Source: Vibrio sinus (lineage in GTDB: Bacteria; Pseudomonadota; Gammaproteobacteria; Enterobacterales; Vibrionaceae). Taken from it: a stretch of 64,000 nucleotides of DNA. The position numbers were made by a program, and so were the translations under genes. This document shows positions 57,102 to 64,000 of the stretch, piece after piece; the stretch's first letter is position 1, and each line of letters starts with the position of its first letter. Location of the stretch: the NCBI RefSeq assembly GCF_023634645.1, contig NZ_JAMKMR010000002.1, forward strand, positions 1 through 64,000. The letters are read 5' to 3'. The notes under the pieces are model-generated. The model saw nothing but the letters and a program-made list of their open reading frames with translations, did no database searches and was not told the origin of the DNA.

Positions 57102-58322
57102 CTAGCTATTTGAGACGCTTAACCTTTCGTGGACGTTAAGCATGATGGAATGAGCCAGTACTTTTTTGGAGCTTAAAGGCAAGCACTTTTCTCCATTTTT
57201 CCAATACAAGGTGATGGCATTATCATTGCTGTTAAAGCCCTGACCTTCGATGGAAACATCGTTTGCACAAATCATATCTAGGTTTTTCTTTGCTAATTTA
57301 TTTTTTGCGTATTTCGCGACATCTTGAGTTTCAGCGGCAAAGCCCACGGTAAATGGCCTGTTAGCCGTTAAAGCGGCGACAGAGGCAATGATGTCTGGGT
57401 TTTTTGTCATGGCGATGGAGATGTCATCGTTATCGTCGGTTTTTTTGATTTTATTTTCTGCGATAGAAACGGGACGATAATCAGCAACCGCCGCGCAGCC
57501 AATAAAGACATCATGCTTATCGGCAACATTCATTACCTGAGTATGCATTTCTTGGGCACTGCTGACTTCCACTCGTTGAACTGAGTGAGGGGATTGCAAA
57601 TTCACTGGGCCACTAATTAAGGTGACCGACGCACCAAGTTGAGCCGCGGCTTCTGCTAAGGCGAAGCCCATCTTTCCCGAACTATGATTTGAGATATAAC
57701 GTACCGGATCGATGGCTTCACGGGTTGGGCCTGCGGTGATAAGCACGGATTTGCCTGACAATGGTTTTGGCTGGAAATATGCCTCGCACTGTTCGACAAG
57801 CTGCATTGGTTCAAGCATGCGGCCTGGACCTATGTCTCCACACGCTTGCTCACCGGACGCAGGCCCCCAAATCAGCATACCTCGCCGAGCCAAGGTATCG
57901 ACATTTTCTTGAGTAGCGATGTTTTTGTACATTTGTTGGTTCATGGCAGGAGAAAGCGCGATGGGTGAATCAGTCGCCAGAACGAGCGTGGTTAATAGGT
58001 CATTTCCCATCCCTGCGGCAATACGAGCTATTAGATCAGCGGTAGCAGGAGCGAGCAACACTAGATCAGCCCATTTAGCGAGCTCTATATGCCCCATTGA
58101 CGCTTCAGCAGCAGGGTCTAATAGGCTATCAGAGACGGGACGACCAGATACAGCTTGCATGGTCAGTGGTGTGATGAACTCTTTTGCCGCTTCGGTCATC
58201 ACCACTTGTACTTTTGCGCCTCGTTCCATTAAGCGGCGAGTCAGATCTGCGCATTTATAAGCTGCGATACCGCCACTGATACCTAAGAGGATTTTCTTTC
58301 CTGCTAATGTTTGCATGTTCAT
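57102..58322 (-). CDS. coaBC: Phosphopantothenoylcysteine decarboxylase/synthase
   Basis: Predicted 406-residue bifunctional coenzyme A enzyme. The N-terminal flavin CoaC domain (1-190) has [23 protein letters not shown] and the active cysteine in [13 protein letters not shown]. The C-terminal CoaB synthetase (about 190-400) has [25 protein letters not shown] (in pieces) and KNKLAKKN. Start ATG at 58322 has GAAGGA in front; the ATG two codons later is also possible. It lies divergent from radC. Confidence 0.95.
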   Translation of the reverse strand: MNMQTLAGKKILLGISGGIAAYKCADLTRRLMERGAKVQVVMTEAAKEFITPLTMQAVSGRPVSDSLLDPAAEASMGHIELAKWADLVLLAPATADLIARIAAGMGNDLLTTLVLATDSPIALSPAMNQQMYKNIATQENVDTLARRGMLIWGPASGEQACGDIGPGRMLEPMQLVEQCEAYFQPKPLSGKSVLITAGPTREAIDPVRYISNHSSGKMGFALAEAAAQLGASVTLISGPVNLQSPHSVQRVEVSSAQEMHTQVMNVADKHDVFIGCAAVADYRPVSIAENKIKKTDDNDDISIAMTKNPDIIASVAALTANRPFTVGFAAETQDVAKYAKNKLAKKNLDMICANDVSIEGQGFNSNDNAITLYWKNGEKCLPLSSKKVLAHSIMLNVHERLSVSNS

Positions 58323-58597
58323 TTTATCCTTCAATCTTATGCTCGCTAAGATAGCAGATACGCCTTGTGCTGCCTAGGGTCTTCAGGTGTTTTGCTGCTG
58401 AAATGTTACTTAGCTTTTACGCTAAGATCCGCACAGATTACCATTTGTTATCGACAAGGCTTTTACTCTTTTTAGTCTAGCTGTTCGTGAATATGCATTT
58501 CTCGTAAGTCAGTAGATTTTTAGGCACTTATTATATGCCGAATCAAGTCAATCAAGAATTTCGCTATGAATTGGATGAGGTATAAATTAGGGAAAAT

Positions 58598-59272
58598 ATG
58601 AGCTTGAAACGTCTTCCAAAGGGCAGTTTGCCAAGAGAAAAGCTTTTGAATCAAGGGGCGCATTCGCTGAGTGATGCAGAGCTTTTGGCTATTTTTCTTC
58701 GAACAGGGACAGGTGCGATGAATGTATTGGAACTGTCCGATCACTTACTGCGTGAGTTTGGCTCCCTCGCCGCCTTATTGTCAGCGAGCGAGCAAGAATT
58801 TTGCGCTCATCATGGTTTGGGTCAGGCTAAGTATGTACAGGTGCTCGCCATTTTGGAAATGTCAAAACGATATCTGGCAGAATCTATGCAAAAAGGGAAT
58901 GCTTTAACCAGTCCGGAGCAGACGAAGCAGTACCTATCTGTACTATTGAGAAAAAACTCTCGTGAGTCGTTTCACGTTTTGTTCTTAGACAATCAACATC
59001 GTGTGATTAGTGATGAAGTTTTATTTCAAGGCACGTTGGACAGTGCGGCAATTTACCCAAGAGAAGTGGTAAAACGATCGCTAGAGCAAAATGCCGCGGC
59101 GGTGATCTTTGCTCATAATCACCCTTCAGGTATTGCTGAGCCTAGTGATGCGGATAAACGAATTACCCGACGACTCATTGATGCGCTTAGCTTGGTCGAG
59201 ATTCGAGTACTTGACCATTTTGTGGTTGGGGACCCTGATGTGGTTTCTTTTGCTGAGCGTGGATTGATTTAA
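58598..59272 (+). CDS. radC: RadC/UPF0758 family protein
   Basis: Predicted 224-residue JAMM-like protein. The metal-binding motif is [14 protein letters not shown] (H-x-H-x7-S-x2-D-like), after a helix-hairpin-helix-like N-terminal part ([21 protein letters not shown]). Despite its name, RadC is not established as a DNA repair protein. The gene lies between coaBC (divergent) and rpmB. Length is typical. Confidence 0.93.
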   Translation: MSLKRLPKGSLPREKLLNQGAHSLSDAELLAIFLRTGTGAMNVLELSDHLLREFGSLAALLSASEQEFCAHHGLGQAKYVQVLAILEMSKRYLAESMQKGNALTSPEQTKQYLSVLLRKNSRESFHVLFLDNQHRVISDEVLFQGTLDSAAIYPREVVKRSLEQNAAAVIFAHNHPSGIAEPSDADKRITRRLIDALSLVEIRVLDHFVVGDPDVVSFAERGLI

Positions 59273-59391
59273 CGCACATTTTATCTTGTTAGTTGAGCAA
59301 AATCTGATATTATCGGCCGACAAAATTTGAACCTAAATCAGCTCTGCTTAAAAAAGATCACGAAAACCTGTAAAAAGGATCTGTTCGGGTC

Positions 59392-59420
59392 TTGAGCAAT
59401 GCATGTCAAGTTAGTATAAT
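59392..59420 (+). promoter_or_regulatory. Promoter of rpmB-rpmG
   Basis: TTGAGC (59392-59397), a 17-nt spacer and TATAAT (59415-59420) give a near-consensus sigma-70 promoter followed by GCGCGACC, which is a GC-rich discriminator of the stringent type. It lies about 128 nt before the rpmB start. Confidence 0.75.
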
Positions 59421-59548
59421 GCGCGACCTTTGATAGCCTTGTATGGACTTTCCATAACGGTTTTTAACCTCAAGCTTCTTTTTATTATGAGAGGGAGGTT
59501 CGGCCACCAAGGTTGATATCGAGCTGAAACGATTTGGAGAAGACATTC

Positions 59549-59785
59549 ATGTCCCGAGTATGCCAAGTAACTGGTAAGCGTCCAGTAACGGGTAACAACC
59601 GTTCACACGCACGAAATGCTACTAAGCGTCGTTTTCTGCCGAACCTACAAACTCATCGTTTCTGGGTAGAGAGCGAAAAACGTTTTGTTAAACTACGTCT
59701 AACTGCTAAAGGCATGCGTATCATCGACAAGAAAGGCATCGATGCTGTTCTTGCTGATATCCGTGCACGCGGCGAAAACGTTTAA
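59549..59785 (+). CDS. rpmB: Ribosomal protein L28
   Basis: Predicted 78-residue L28 of the large subunit, beginning [16 protein letters not shown]. The protein has only one cysteine, so it is the zinc-free form. Start ATG at 59549 (GGAGAAGAC upstream); the frame is open for five codons more. It lies 13 nt ahead of rpmG in one operon. Confidence 0.97.
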   Translation: MSRVCQVTGKRPVTGNNRSHARNATKRRFLPNLQTHRFWVESEKRFVKLRLTAKGMRIIDKKGIDAVLADIRARGENV

Positions 59786-59798
59786 GAGGAATTAAGCA

Positions 59799-59966
59799 AT
59801 GGCTAAAGGCATTCGTGAGAAAATCCGTCTAGTATCTTCTGCTGGTACTGGTCACTTCTACACAACTGACAAGAACAAGCGCAACATGCCAGGCAAGTTC
59901 GAGATCAAGAAATACGATCCAGTTGTACGTAAGCACGTTATGTACAAAGAAGCAAAAATCAAGTAA
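59799..59966 (+). CDS. rpmG: Ribosomal protein L33
   Basis: Predicted 55-residue L33 ([20 protein letters not shown], then [13 protein letters not shown]). No C-x2-C motifs exist, so this is the zinc-independent form. AAGAGGAAT is the ribosome-binding site. It is followed by a strong terminator. Confidence 0.97.
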   Translation: MAKGIREKIRLVSSAGTGHFYTTDKNKRNMPGKFEIKKYDPVVRKHVMYKEAKIK

Positions 59967-59994
59967 TTCTGATTCGCTTCTGTTCAATAATGTG

Positions 59995-60023
59995 AAAACC
60001 CAACTTCTAAAGTTGGGTTTTTT
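59995..60023 (+). terminator. Rho-independent terminator of rpmG
   Basis: Stem AACCCAACTT / AAGTTGGGTT and six T residues, about 30 nt after the rpmG stop. Confidence 0.9.
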
Positions 60024-60102
60024 ATTGCCTAAAATTCGTAGCGAATGTGCTAACCTCAACGATTAGATGCTTTGCTAAATGCTATGGTTACGGATAACCG
60101 CT

Positions 60103-60567
60103 ATGAAATATAATCGTCGCCGCTGGAACAACATCTTAATCTTTTCCATCATTGCGTTTATTCTATTGTTGAATTTACCCACTATCATCAAAAGCTACTT
60201 GATTGACGATGAGCAGCCGAATCAAAGTTATTTGCTTAATCCAAATAAAACGCTGCAGTCTATCCAGTACATCAGTTGGACATTAGAAAAGAACCAAGAT
60301 CAGTGGTTGTTAAGCCCTAAAGCTTCCATTAGCGAAGGTGAGCTATTAGCACGCTGGAAGGGACTGTTGGGAACGGATGTTGATGAGCAAACCTTTACTA
60401 CCTTGCAACCTAAATTAGGCTCTCCAGAGAGTATTGAAGTCTGGTATGTGGATCAGGAAGAGCCGCAAAGGATCACGTTTTACAAAACCTCGCAGTTTTT
60501 GCTATTGAAGAATTGGCAAAACCGGTGGATAGCGATAACCGTTAATCCTAGTTACCTATTACTATAA
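60103..60567 (+). CDS. Small single-span membrane protein of unknown function
   Basis: Predicted 154-residue protein with a basic N terminus, one hydrophobic segment (about residues 9-28, [18 protein letters not shown] in pieces) and a polar periplasmic part. No catalytic motif is recognised; the body (residues 45-150) has [14 protein letters not shown] and [10 protein letters not shown] segments that suggest a small folded domain. The start is ATG at 60103, with the frame open to 60079. It lies between rpmG and mutM; Vibrio genomes tend to have a gene of this type here, as far as I recall. Function unknown. Confidence 0.7.
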   Translation: MKYNRRRWNNILIFSIIAFILLLNLPTIIKSYLIDDEQPNQSYLLNPNKTLQSIQYISWTLEKNQDQWLLSPKASISEGELLARWKGLLGTDVDEQTFTTLQPKLGSPESIEVWYVDQEEPQRITFYKTSQFLLLKNWQNRWIAITVNPSYLLL

Positions 60568-60622
60568 TGGCCTAGGCTATATACTGTTCCTCTTTCATCA
60601 AGCTGTAGATATTCATTTCATT

Positions 60623-61432
60623 ATGCCTGAATTACCTGAAGTGGAAGTTAGCCGGATGGGCATCACGCCCTATCTTGTTGGCTATGTTATTCAATCTATT
60701 ACTTTTCGTACGCCTAAACTTCGCTGGGATATTCCAGACGAGCTGAAACGGCTACAAGGACAGAAAATCATTGGCGTATCACGCCGAGCTAAATATCTGC
60801 TGATAGAAACGGACATCGGAAGTGCGATGGTTCATTTAGGCATGTCTGGCTCATTGAGAGTACTTGACTCTAACCACCCAGTGGCGAAACACGATCATGT
60901 TGATGTGCTGCTCGATAATGGTAAGGTACTGCGCTATAACGATCCTAGGCGCTTTGGAGCATGGCTATGGTGTGAGAAAGGGGATGAGCACGAGTTGCTG
61001 GCGAATATAGGTCCAGAGCCTCTCACAGGCGTATTCAACCCAGACTATATGTTGCAGAAAGCGATAGGAAAGCGCGTAGCGATTAAACAATTTATTATGG
61101 ATAACAAAATTGTGGTTGGTGTTGGGAATATCTATGCCAACGAGTCCCTCTTTTCAGCCGGTATATCACCTCTTCGTCCGGCAGGAAAACTGAACTACAC
61201 CGAATGGGTTCGCTTGGTCTCGGAGATAAAGCAAGTACTGAAGACCGCGATTGAGCAAGGTGGCACGACGCTGAAGGACTTTGCTCAAGCCGATGGAAAG
61301 CCAGGGTATTTCGCTCAAGAATTGAAAATATATGGCAAGGCCAAGCAACCGTGCCCTCAATGTGGCGAGATAATACAAGAGCAGAAAATTGGCCAAAGAA
61401 ATACCTTCTTCTGCTCCAATTGCCAAATTTAG
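60623..61432 (+). CDS. mutM: Formamidopyrimidine-DNA glycosylase
   Basis: Predicted 269-residue Fpg that removes 8-oxoguanine and cleaves the strand. The mature N terminus is Pro (MPELPEVE), the catalytic nucleophile, with Glu3. The HLGMSGSLR segment, the helix-two-turn-helix region and a C-terminal zinc finger (C-x2-C-x16-C-x2-C, starting CPQCGE) are all complete. It ends one base before the coaD stop on the other strand. Confidence 0.97.
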   Translation: MPELPEVEVSRMGITPYLVGYVIQSITFRTPKLRWDIPDELKRLQGQKIIGVSRRAKYLLIETDIGSAMVHLGMSGSLRVLDSNHPVAKHDHVDVLLDNGKVLRYNDPRRFGAWLWCEKGDEHELLANIGPEPLTGVFNPDYMLQKAIGKRVAIKQFIMDNKIVVGVGNIYANESLFSAGISPLRPAGKLNYTEWVRLVSEIKQVLKTAIEQGGTTLKDFAQADGKPGYFAQELKIYGKAKQPCPQCGEIIQEQKIGQRNTFFCSNCQI

Positions 61433-61433
61433 C

Positions 61434-61928
61434 CTAGACTTTTGCTTTCTCTTTTAGGGCGGTGGCGATCACTTCCGGCACAAAACCATCCACATCGCCG
61501 CCGTGGATGGCGACTTCGCGTACAATGGTGGAGGAAAGGAAAGCATGCTCTTCGGCAGGCGTGAGGAATACACTTTCTAATCCTGGCATCAACCTGCGAT
61601 ACATATTGGTTAAGCCAAACTCATACTCAAAGTCGACCGTAGTACGTAGGCCGCGAATGAGGACATTGGCTTTTTCATCTCGCGCAAAGTCAACCAATAG
61701 ACCTGAGAAGCCTTTTGACGAGACGTTGTCTAGGTGATCAGTCACTCGTTGGGCAAACTTGACCCGCTCTTCAAGCGTGAACATGGTGTTTTTGCTGGGA
61801 CTTGCCGCGACAGCGATGATTACCTCATCGAACATTTCCGCGCTACGCTCAATCAGATCTAGGTGCCCATTGGTAAGTGGGTCAAATGTGCCTGGATAAA
61901 TCACCCTGGAGATTCTTTTTTTGCTCAC
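61434..61928 (-). CDS. coaD: Phosphopantetheine adenylyltransferase
   Basis: Predicted 164-residue enzyme making dephospho-CoA from 4'-phosphopantetheine and ATP. The nucleotidyltransferase motif [14 protein letters not shown] (T-x-G-H, H22) and the late ISSTIVRE-like segment ([16 protein letters not shown]) are present. Usual length. mutM is convergent and one base away. Confidence 0.96.
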   Translation of the reverse strand: MSKKRISRVIYPGTFDPLTNGHLDLIERSAEMFDEVIIAVAASPSKNTMFTLEERVKFAQRVTDHLDNVSSKGFSGLLVDFARDEKANVLIRGLRTTVDFEYEFGLTNMYRRLMPGLESVFLTPAEEHAFLSSTIVREVAIHGGDVDGFVPEVIATALKEKAKV

Positions 61929-62043
61929 ATTCTAGTACTCGATAAGGTTATCTCCTTCAATAGTATCAAAAAGCTTCGAATTTACCTATCTAACTGGGTA
62001 TGATTAGCGCATATTCTCCACCAAGCGTGTTTAGGTAGGCAAA

Positions 62044-63087
62044 GTGAAAAAGTTATTGGTAATCCGGAACGATAAAATTGGCGACTTTATGCTGGCGTGG
62101 CCAAGCTTCGCCATGCTCAAGCAGTCTTTACCTGATTGGCAAGTCACAGCTCTCGTGCCTAATTACACCGCTGATTTAGCTAAGCTATGTCCTTGGATAG
62201 ATGAAGTCATAGTGGACTGCGGGAAAGAATCGGAAAAAAAAGCACAAAAAGCACTAGTTGAACAACTAAAGTCCAAACAGTTTGATGCGTCAATCAACTT
62301 ATTCTCGACCACTTATAATGCCAAATTGGTTTGGAAAGCGAACATTCCCTATCGCCTTGCCCCTGCAACGAAAATCGCGCAGATTTTTTACAATAAAAGA
62401 GTTAAGCAAAAGCGCTCTCAGTCTGCAAAGCCCGAGTTTGAATATAACCTTGATTTGGTTCGTTCATTCTTGACCGATATCGGCCAAGTTACAATCGAAC
62501 CTCATGCGCCGTATTTGTCGTTTTCTTCTCAACAATTGCAAGCACAAAGAAGTAAGCTTGCTGCCAATTTAGGCCTGAATGAGCTTAAACCTTGGTGCTT
62601 TGTTCATGCGGGTAGCGGAGGATCAGCTAATAATTTATCTTTGCACCAATATTGCCAGCTGATTTCGGGGCTCGAAGGGGAGCACGAAGTGGTATTGACG
62701 GCCGGTCCTGGCGAAGAAGAAAAGGCGGTGGAACTGAGAGCATTGCTGGCTGAATCTGGCAAGAAAGCCAAGGTATACAGTAAAAATGATGGCTTAGTAG
62801 ATTTTGCCACATCCATTGCTTGCGCCAACCTGTTTATTGCAGGCTCCACTGGGCCGCTCCATATCGCAGCCGCAGCGGATGTTCCTACTGTTGGTTTCTT
62901 CCCTTCTAAACGCTCTGCAACCCCTCTTAGATGGAAGCCGATTAACTCTGAGGGTCGACATATTGCTTTTTGTCCTCCTAAAGCGGAAGATAAGCAAAGC
63001 CAGGAAGATATGTCGCGAGTGGATTTATCGTTGGCCATTAAAACTATTAATGACTATAACTTCGGCAGTAATGGATTTCCAACTTAG
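62044..63087 (+). CDS. Glycosyltransferase family 9 (heptosyltransferase type)
   Basis: Predicted 347-residue GT9 protein, with the two-domain GT-B layout seen in LPS inner-core heptosyltransferases. Signature pieces: RNDKIGDFMLAWPSFAMLK at the N terminus, FVHAGSGGSANNLSL (residues about 186-200) and FIAGSTGPLHIAAAADVPTVGFFP (in pieces). The start is a GTG at 62044 with AGGTAGGC in front. It could be a heptosyl or other LPS-core sugar transferase; the acceptor is not known. It overlaps the GT4 gene by 41 nt at its 3' end. Confidence 0.85.
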   Translation: MKKLLVIRNDKIGDFMLAWPSFAMLKQSLPDWQVTALVPNYTADLAKLCPWIDEVIVDCGKESEKKAQKALVEQLKSKQFDASINLFSTTYNAKLVWKANIPYRLAPATKIAQIFYNKRVKQKRSQSAKPEFEYNLDLVRSFLTDIGQVTIEPHAPYLSFSSQQLQAQRSKLAANLGLNELKPWCFVHAGSGGSANNLSLHQYCQLISGLEGEHEVVLTAGPGEEEKAVELRALLAESGKKAKVYSKNDGLVDFATSIACANLFIAGSTGPLHIAAAADVPTVGFFPSKRSATPLRWKPINSEGRHIAFCPPKAEDKQSQEDMSRVDLSLAIKTINDYNFGSNGFPT

Positions 63088-64000
63088 CAATATGCTCTTT
63101 TAGTGAGAACTTTTTCTCAGCACGTTGGTAGGCCTTACTAGAGACAGTTTTAGCTAACGCCGGTCTTTCATAAAACTTAGCAATTGAATCTGCAATCTCT
63201 TTGGGCTCCAGTGGGTTACAAAGAAGCGCTGCATCTGAAAGAACCTCGGGCAGAGCTCCAGTATTTGCTGCAACGATAGGCTTTTGTGCGGACATGGCTT
63301 CAATGGCAGTCAAGCCAAAGGCTTCATTGTAATAGGGTAAGCAAACAGAGTCTGCCGCAGATAGGACATTTAGTACATCCTTACGATAGCCAGTGAAGTG
63401 TACTACATTTTGTAGCCCAAGTTCTTCGACACGTTTTTTTAGTCTACTAACGAATTCCTCTTCAGAACCTAGATCTTTAGTTAGTCCGCCAATGATTAAA
63501 AGCTCAACATCTGACCTTTGCTTGCGCATAACAGCGATAGCTTCGAGTAGTTCCATTTGCCCTTTACCTTGACATATTCTGCCTAAGCAACCGACAACGT
63601 AGCTGGTTTTATTAATTCCTAACTCATCACGAACTTTTTCTGGGTTGTGTGATGCCAATTCTTGTGGATTGGGTATGTACGTGCCGAGCCAAAGTTTTTC
63701 TATTTTTTCCGGCACAATTGGCAAGGCTTTGAGGTTGCGTTGATAGGTTTCGTTACTGATAGAAAGAACTTGGTCGACATGGGAGTATGACCAACGATGA
63801 AAAAGGCTCTTTTTGGGGCGTTTTGCTCCCATGTGCTCGGTGAAATATATTTTAAAACTTTTGAGGCTATCGAGAATGGCCGCGATTAATATATCTCCTG
63901 ATTTATGGCAGTGAATGATTTCGACATTCTTCTCTTTTAGCCATATTAGTAGCGATGGAATTTTTGTCAGAAGGAGTGACTTTTTGCTAGAGACGGAGAA
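63047..64000 (-). CDS. Glycosyltransferase family 4 (partial at window edge)
   Basis: Predicted GT4 (GT-B) protein; at least 317 residues are visible, and the frame stays open to the edge of the window, so the N terminus lies beyond 64000. The ATG at 63832 is internal, since the frame before it (including EIIHCHKSGDILIAA) continues without a stop. Motifs: GCLGRICQGKGQMELLEA (nucleotide-sugar fold), LLIIGGL, HFTGYRKDVLNVL and the E-x7-E motif EAFGLTAIEAM. It probably makes LPS-core or O-antigen-like glycan. The stop lies inside the convergent GT9 gene. Confidence 0.88.
   Translation of the reverse strand, partial: FSVSSKKSLLLTKIPSLLIWLKEKNVEIIHCHKSGDILIAAILDSLKSFKIYFTEHMGAKRPKKSLFHRWSYSHVDQVLSISNETYQRNLKALPIVPEKIEKLWLGTYIPNPQELASHNPEKVRDELGINKTSYVVGCLGRICQGKGQMELLEAIAVMRKQRSDVELLIIGGLTKDLGSEEEFVSRLKKRVEELGLQNVVHFTGYRKDVLNVLSAADSVCLPYYNEAFGLTAIEAMSAQKPIVAANTGALPEVLSDAALLCNPLEPKEIADSIAKFYERPALAKTVSSKAYQRAEKKFSLKEHIAKLEIHYCRSYSH

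Noticed and set aside
58407..58424. Inverted repeat CTTAGC / GCTAAG in the coaBC-radC gap.
   Set aside because: It is short and lacks a T tract; it does not match an operator I know.
59829..60059. 76-codon minus-strand frame over rpmG.
   Set aside because: It is antisense to the ribosomal protein gene and its terminator; a shadow of the real reading frame.

Overview
The window reads as a stretch of the main chromosome of a marine gammaproteobacterium of the family Vibrionaceae, most likely a Vibrio. The basis is the complete eps-type (type II secretion) operon next to hslR-hslO-pckA, the nudE-cysQ / nfuA / comF-bioH / tex / greB / ompR-envZ order, and the slmA-lpxL-lpxN acyltransferase cluster beside pyrE and rph. 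This order and the protein sequences resemble Vibrio as I remember it; no database search was run. Almost all of the DNA is core genome. No insertion sequence, prophage, integron or CRISPR array is visible.

Layout. 1-2.3 kb: tRNA-Ser(UGA), eda, add. 2.4-6.9 kb: the nitrogen regulon glnA-glnL-glnG, with a sigma-54 promoter and several NtrC-like sites ahead of glnA and one perfect-looking NtrC palindrome ahead of glnL. 7.1-16.8 kb: typA, a degenerate phosphodiesterase-like protein, a composite palindromic repeat, an LtaS-type phosphoglycerol-transferase-like protein, yihY-dtd, a GNAT/hotdog fusion and an AsmA-like protein. 16.9-20.1 kb: pckA, hslO, hslR. 20.3-31.7 kb: epsC to epsN, twelve type II secretion genes in one run, with overlapping reading frames through the minor pseudopilins. 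31.7-38.5 kb: cysQ, nudE, nfuA, comF, bioH, a small disordered protein and tex. 38.5-44.5 kb: a second copy of the palindromic repeat, a secreted four-domain retropepsin-like protein, greB, ompR-envZ and a chromosomal Qnr-like pentapeptide protein. 44.5-50.6 kb: the gmk-rpoZ-spoT-trmH-recG group (ppGpp metabolism and nucleic-acid functions). 50.9-58.3 kb: a GT25 glycosyltransferase, yicC, rph-pyrE with an attenuator-like hairpin, lpxN-lpxL-slmA and coaBC. 58.6-61.9 kb: radC, rpmB-rpmG, a small membrane protein, mutM and coaD. 62-64 kb: the edge of an envelope-polysaccharide region (GT9 and GT4 glycosyltransferases meeting tail to tail).

The most unusual object is the gene at 38887-40734. Read by eye, its product is a signal-peptide-bearing chain of four retropepsin-like modules in which only the first and last keep the Asp-Thr-Gly-Ala catalytic motif. 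Other points worth attention are the Qnr-like protein between envZ and recG, a two-layer nested palindromic repeat, a phosphodiesterase-like protein lacking the usual first histidine, hairpins that may attenuate envZ and pyrE, and convergent genes that overlap at their 3' ends. Several reading frames are given here with start codons shorter than the longest possible frame, chosen from ribosome-binding sites and family length.
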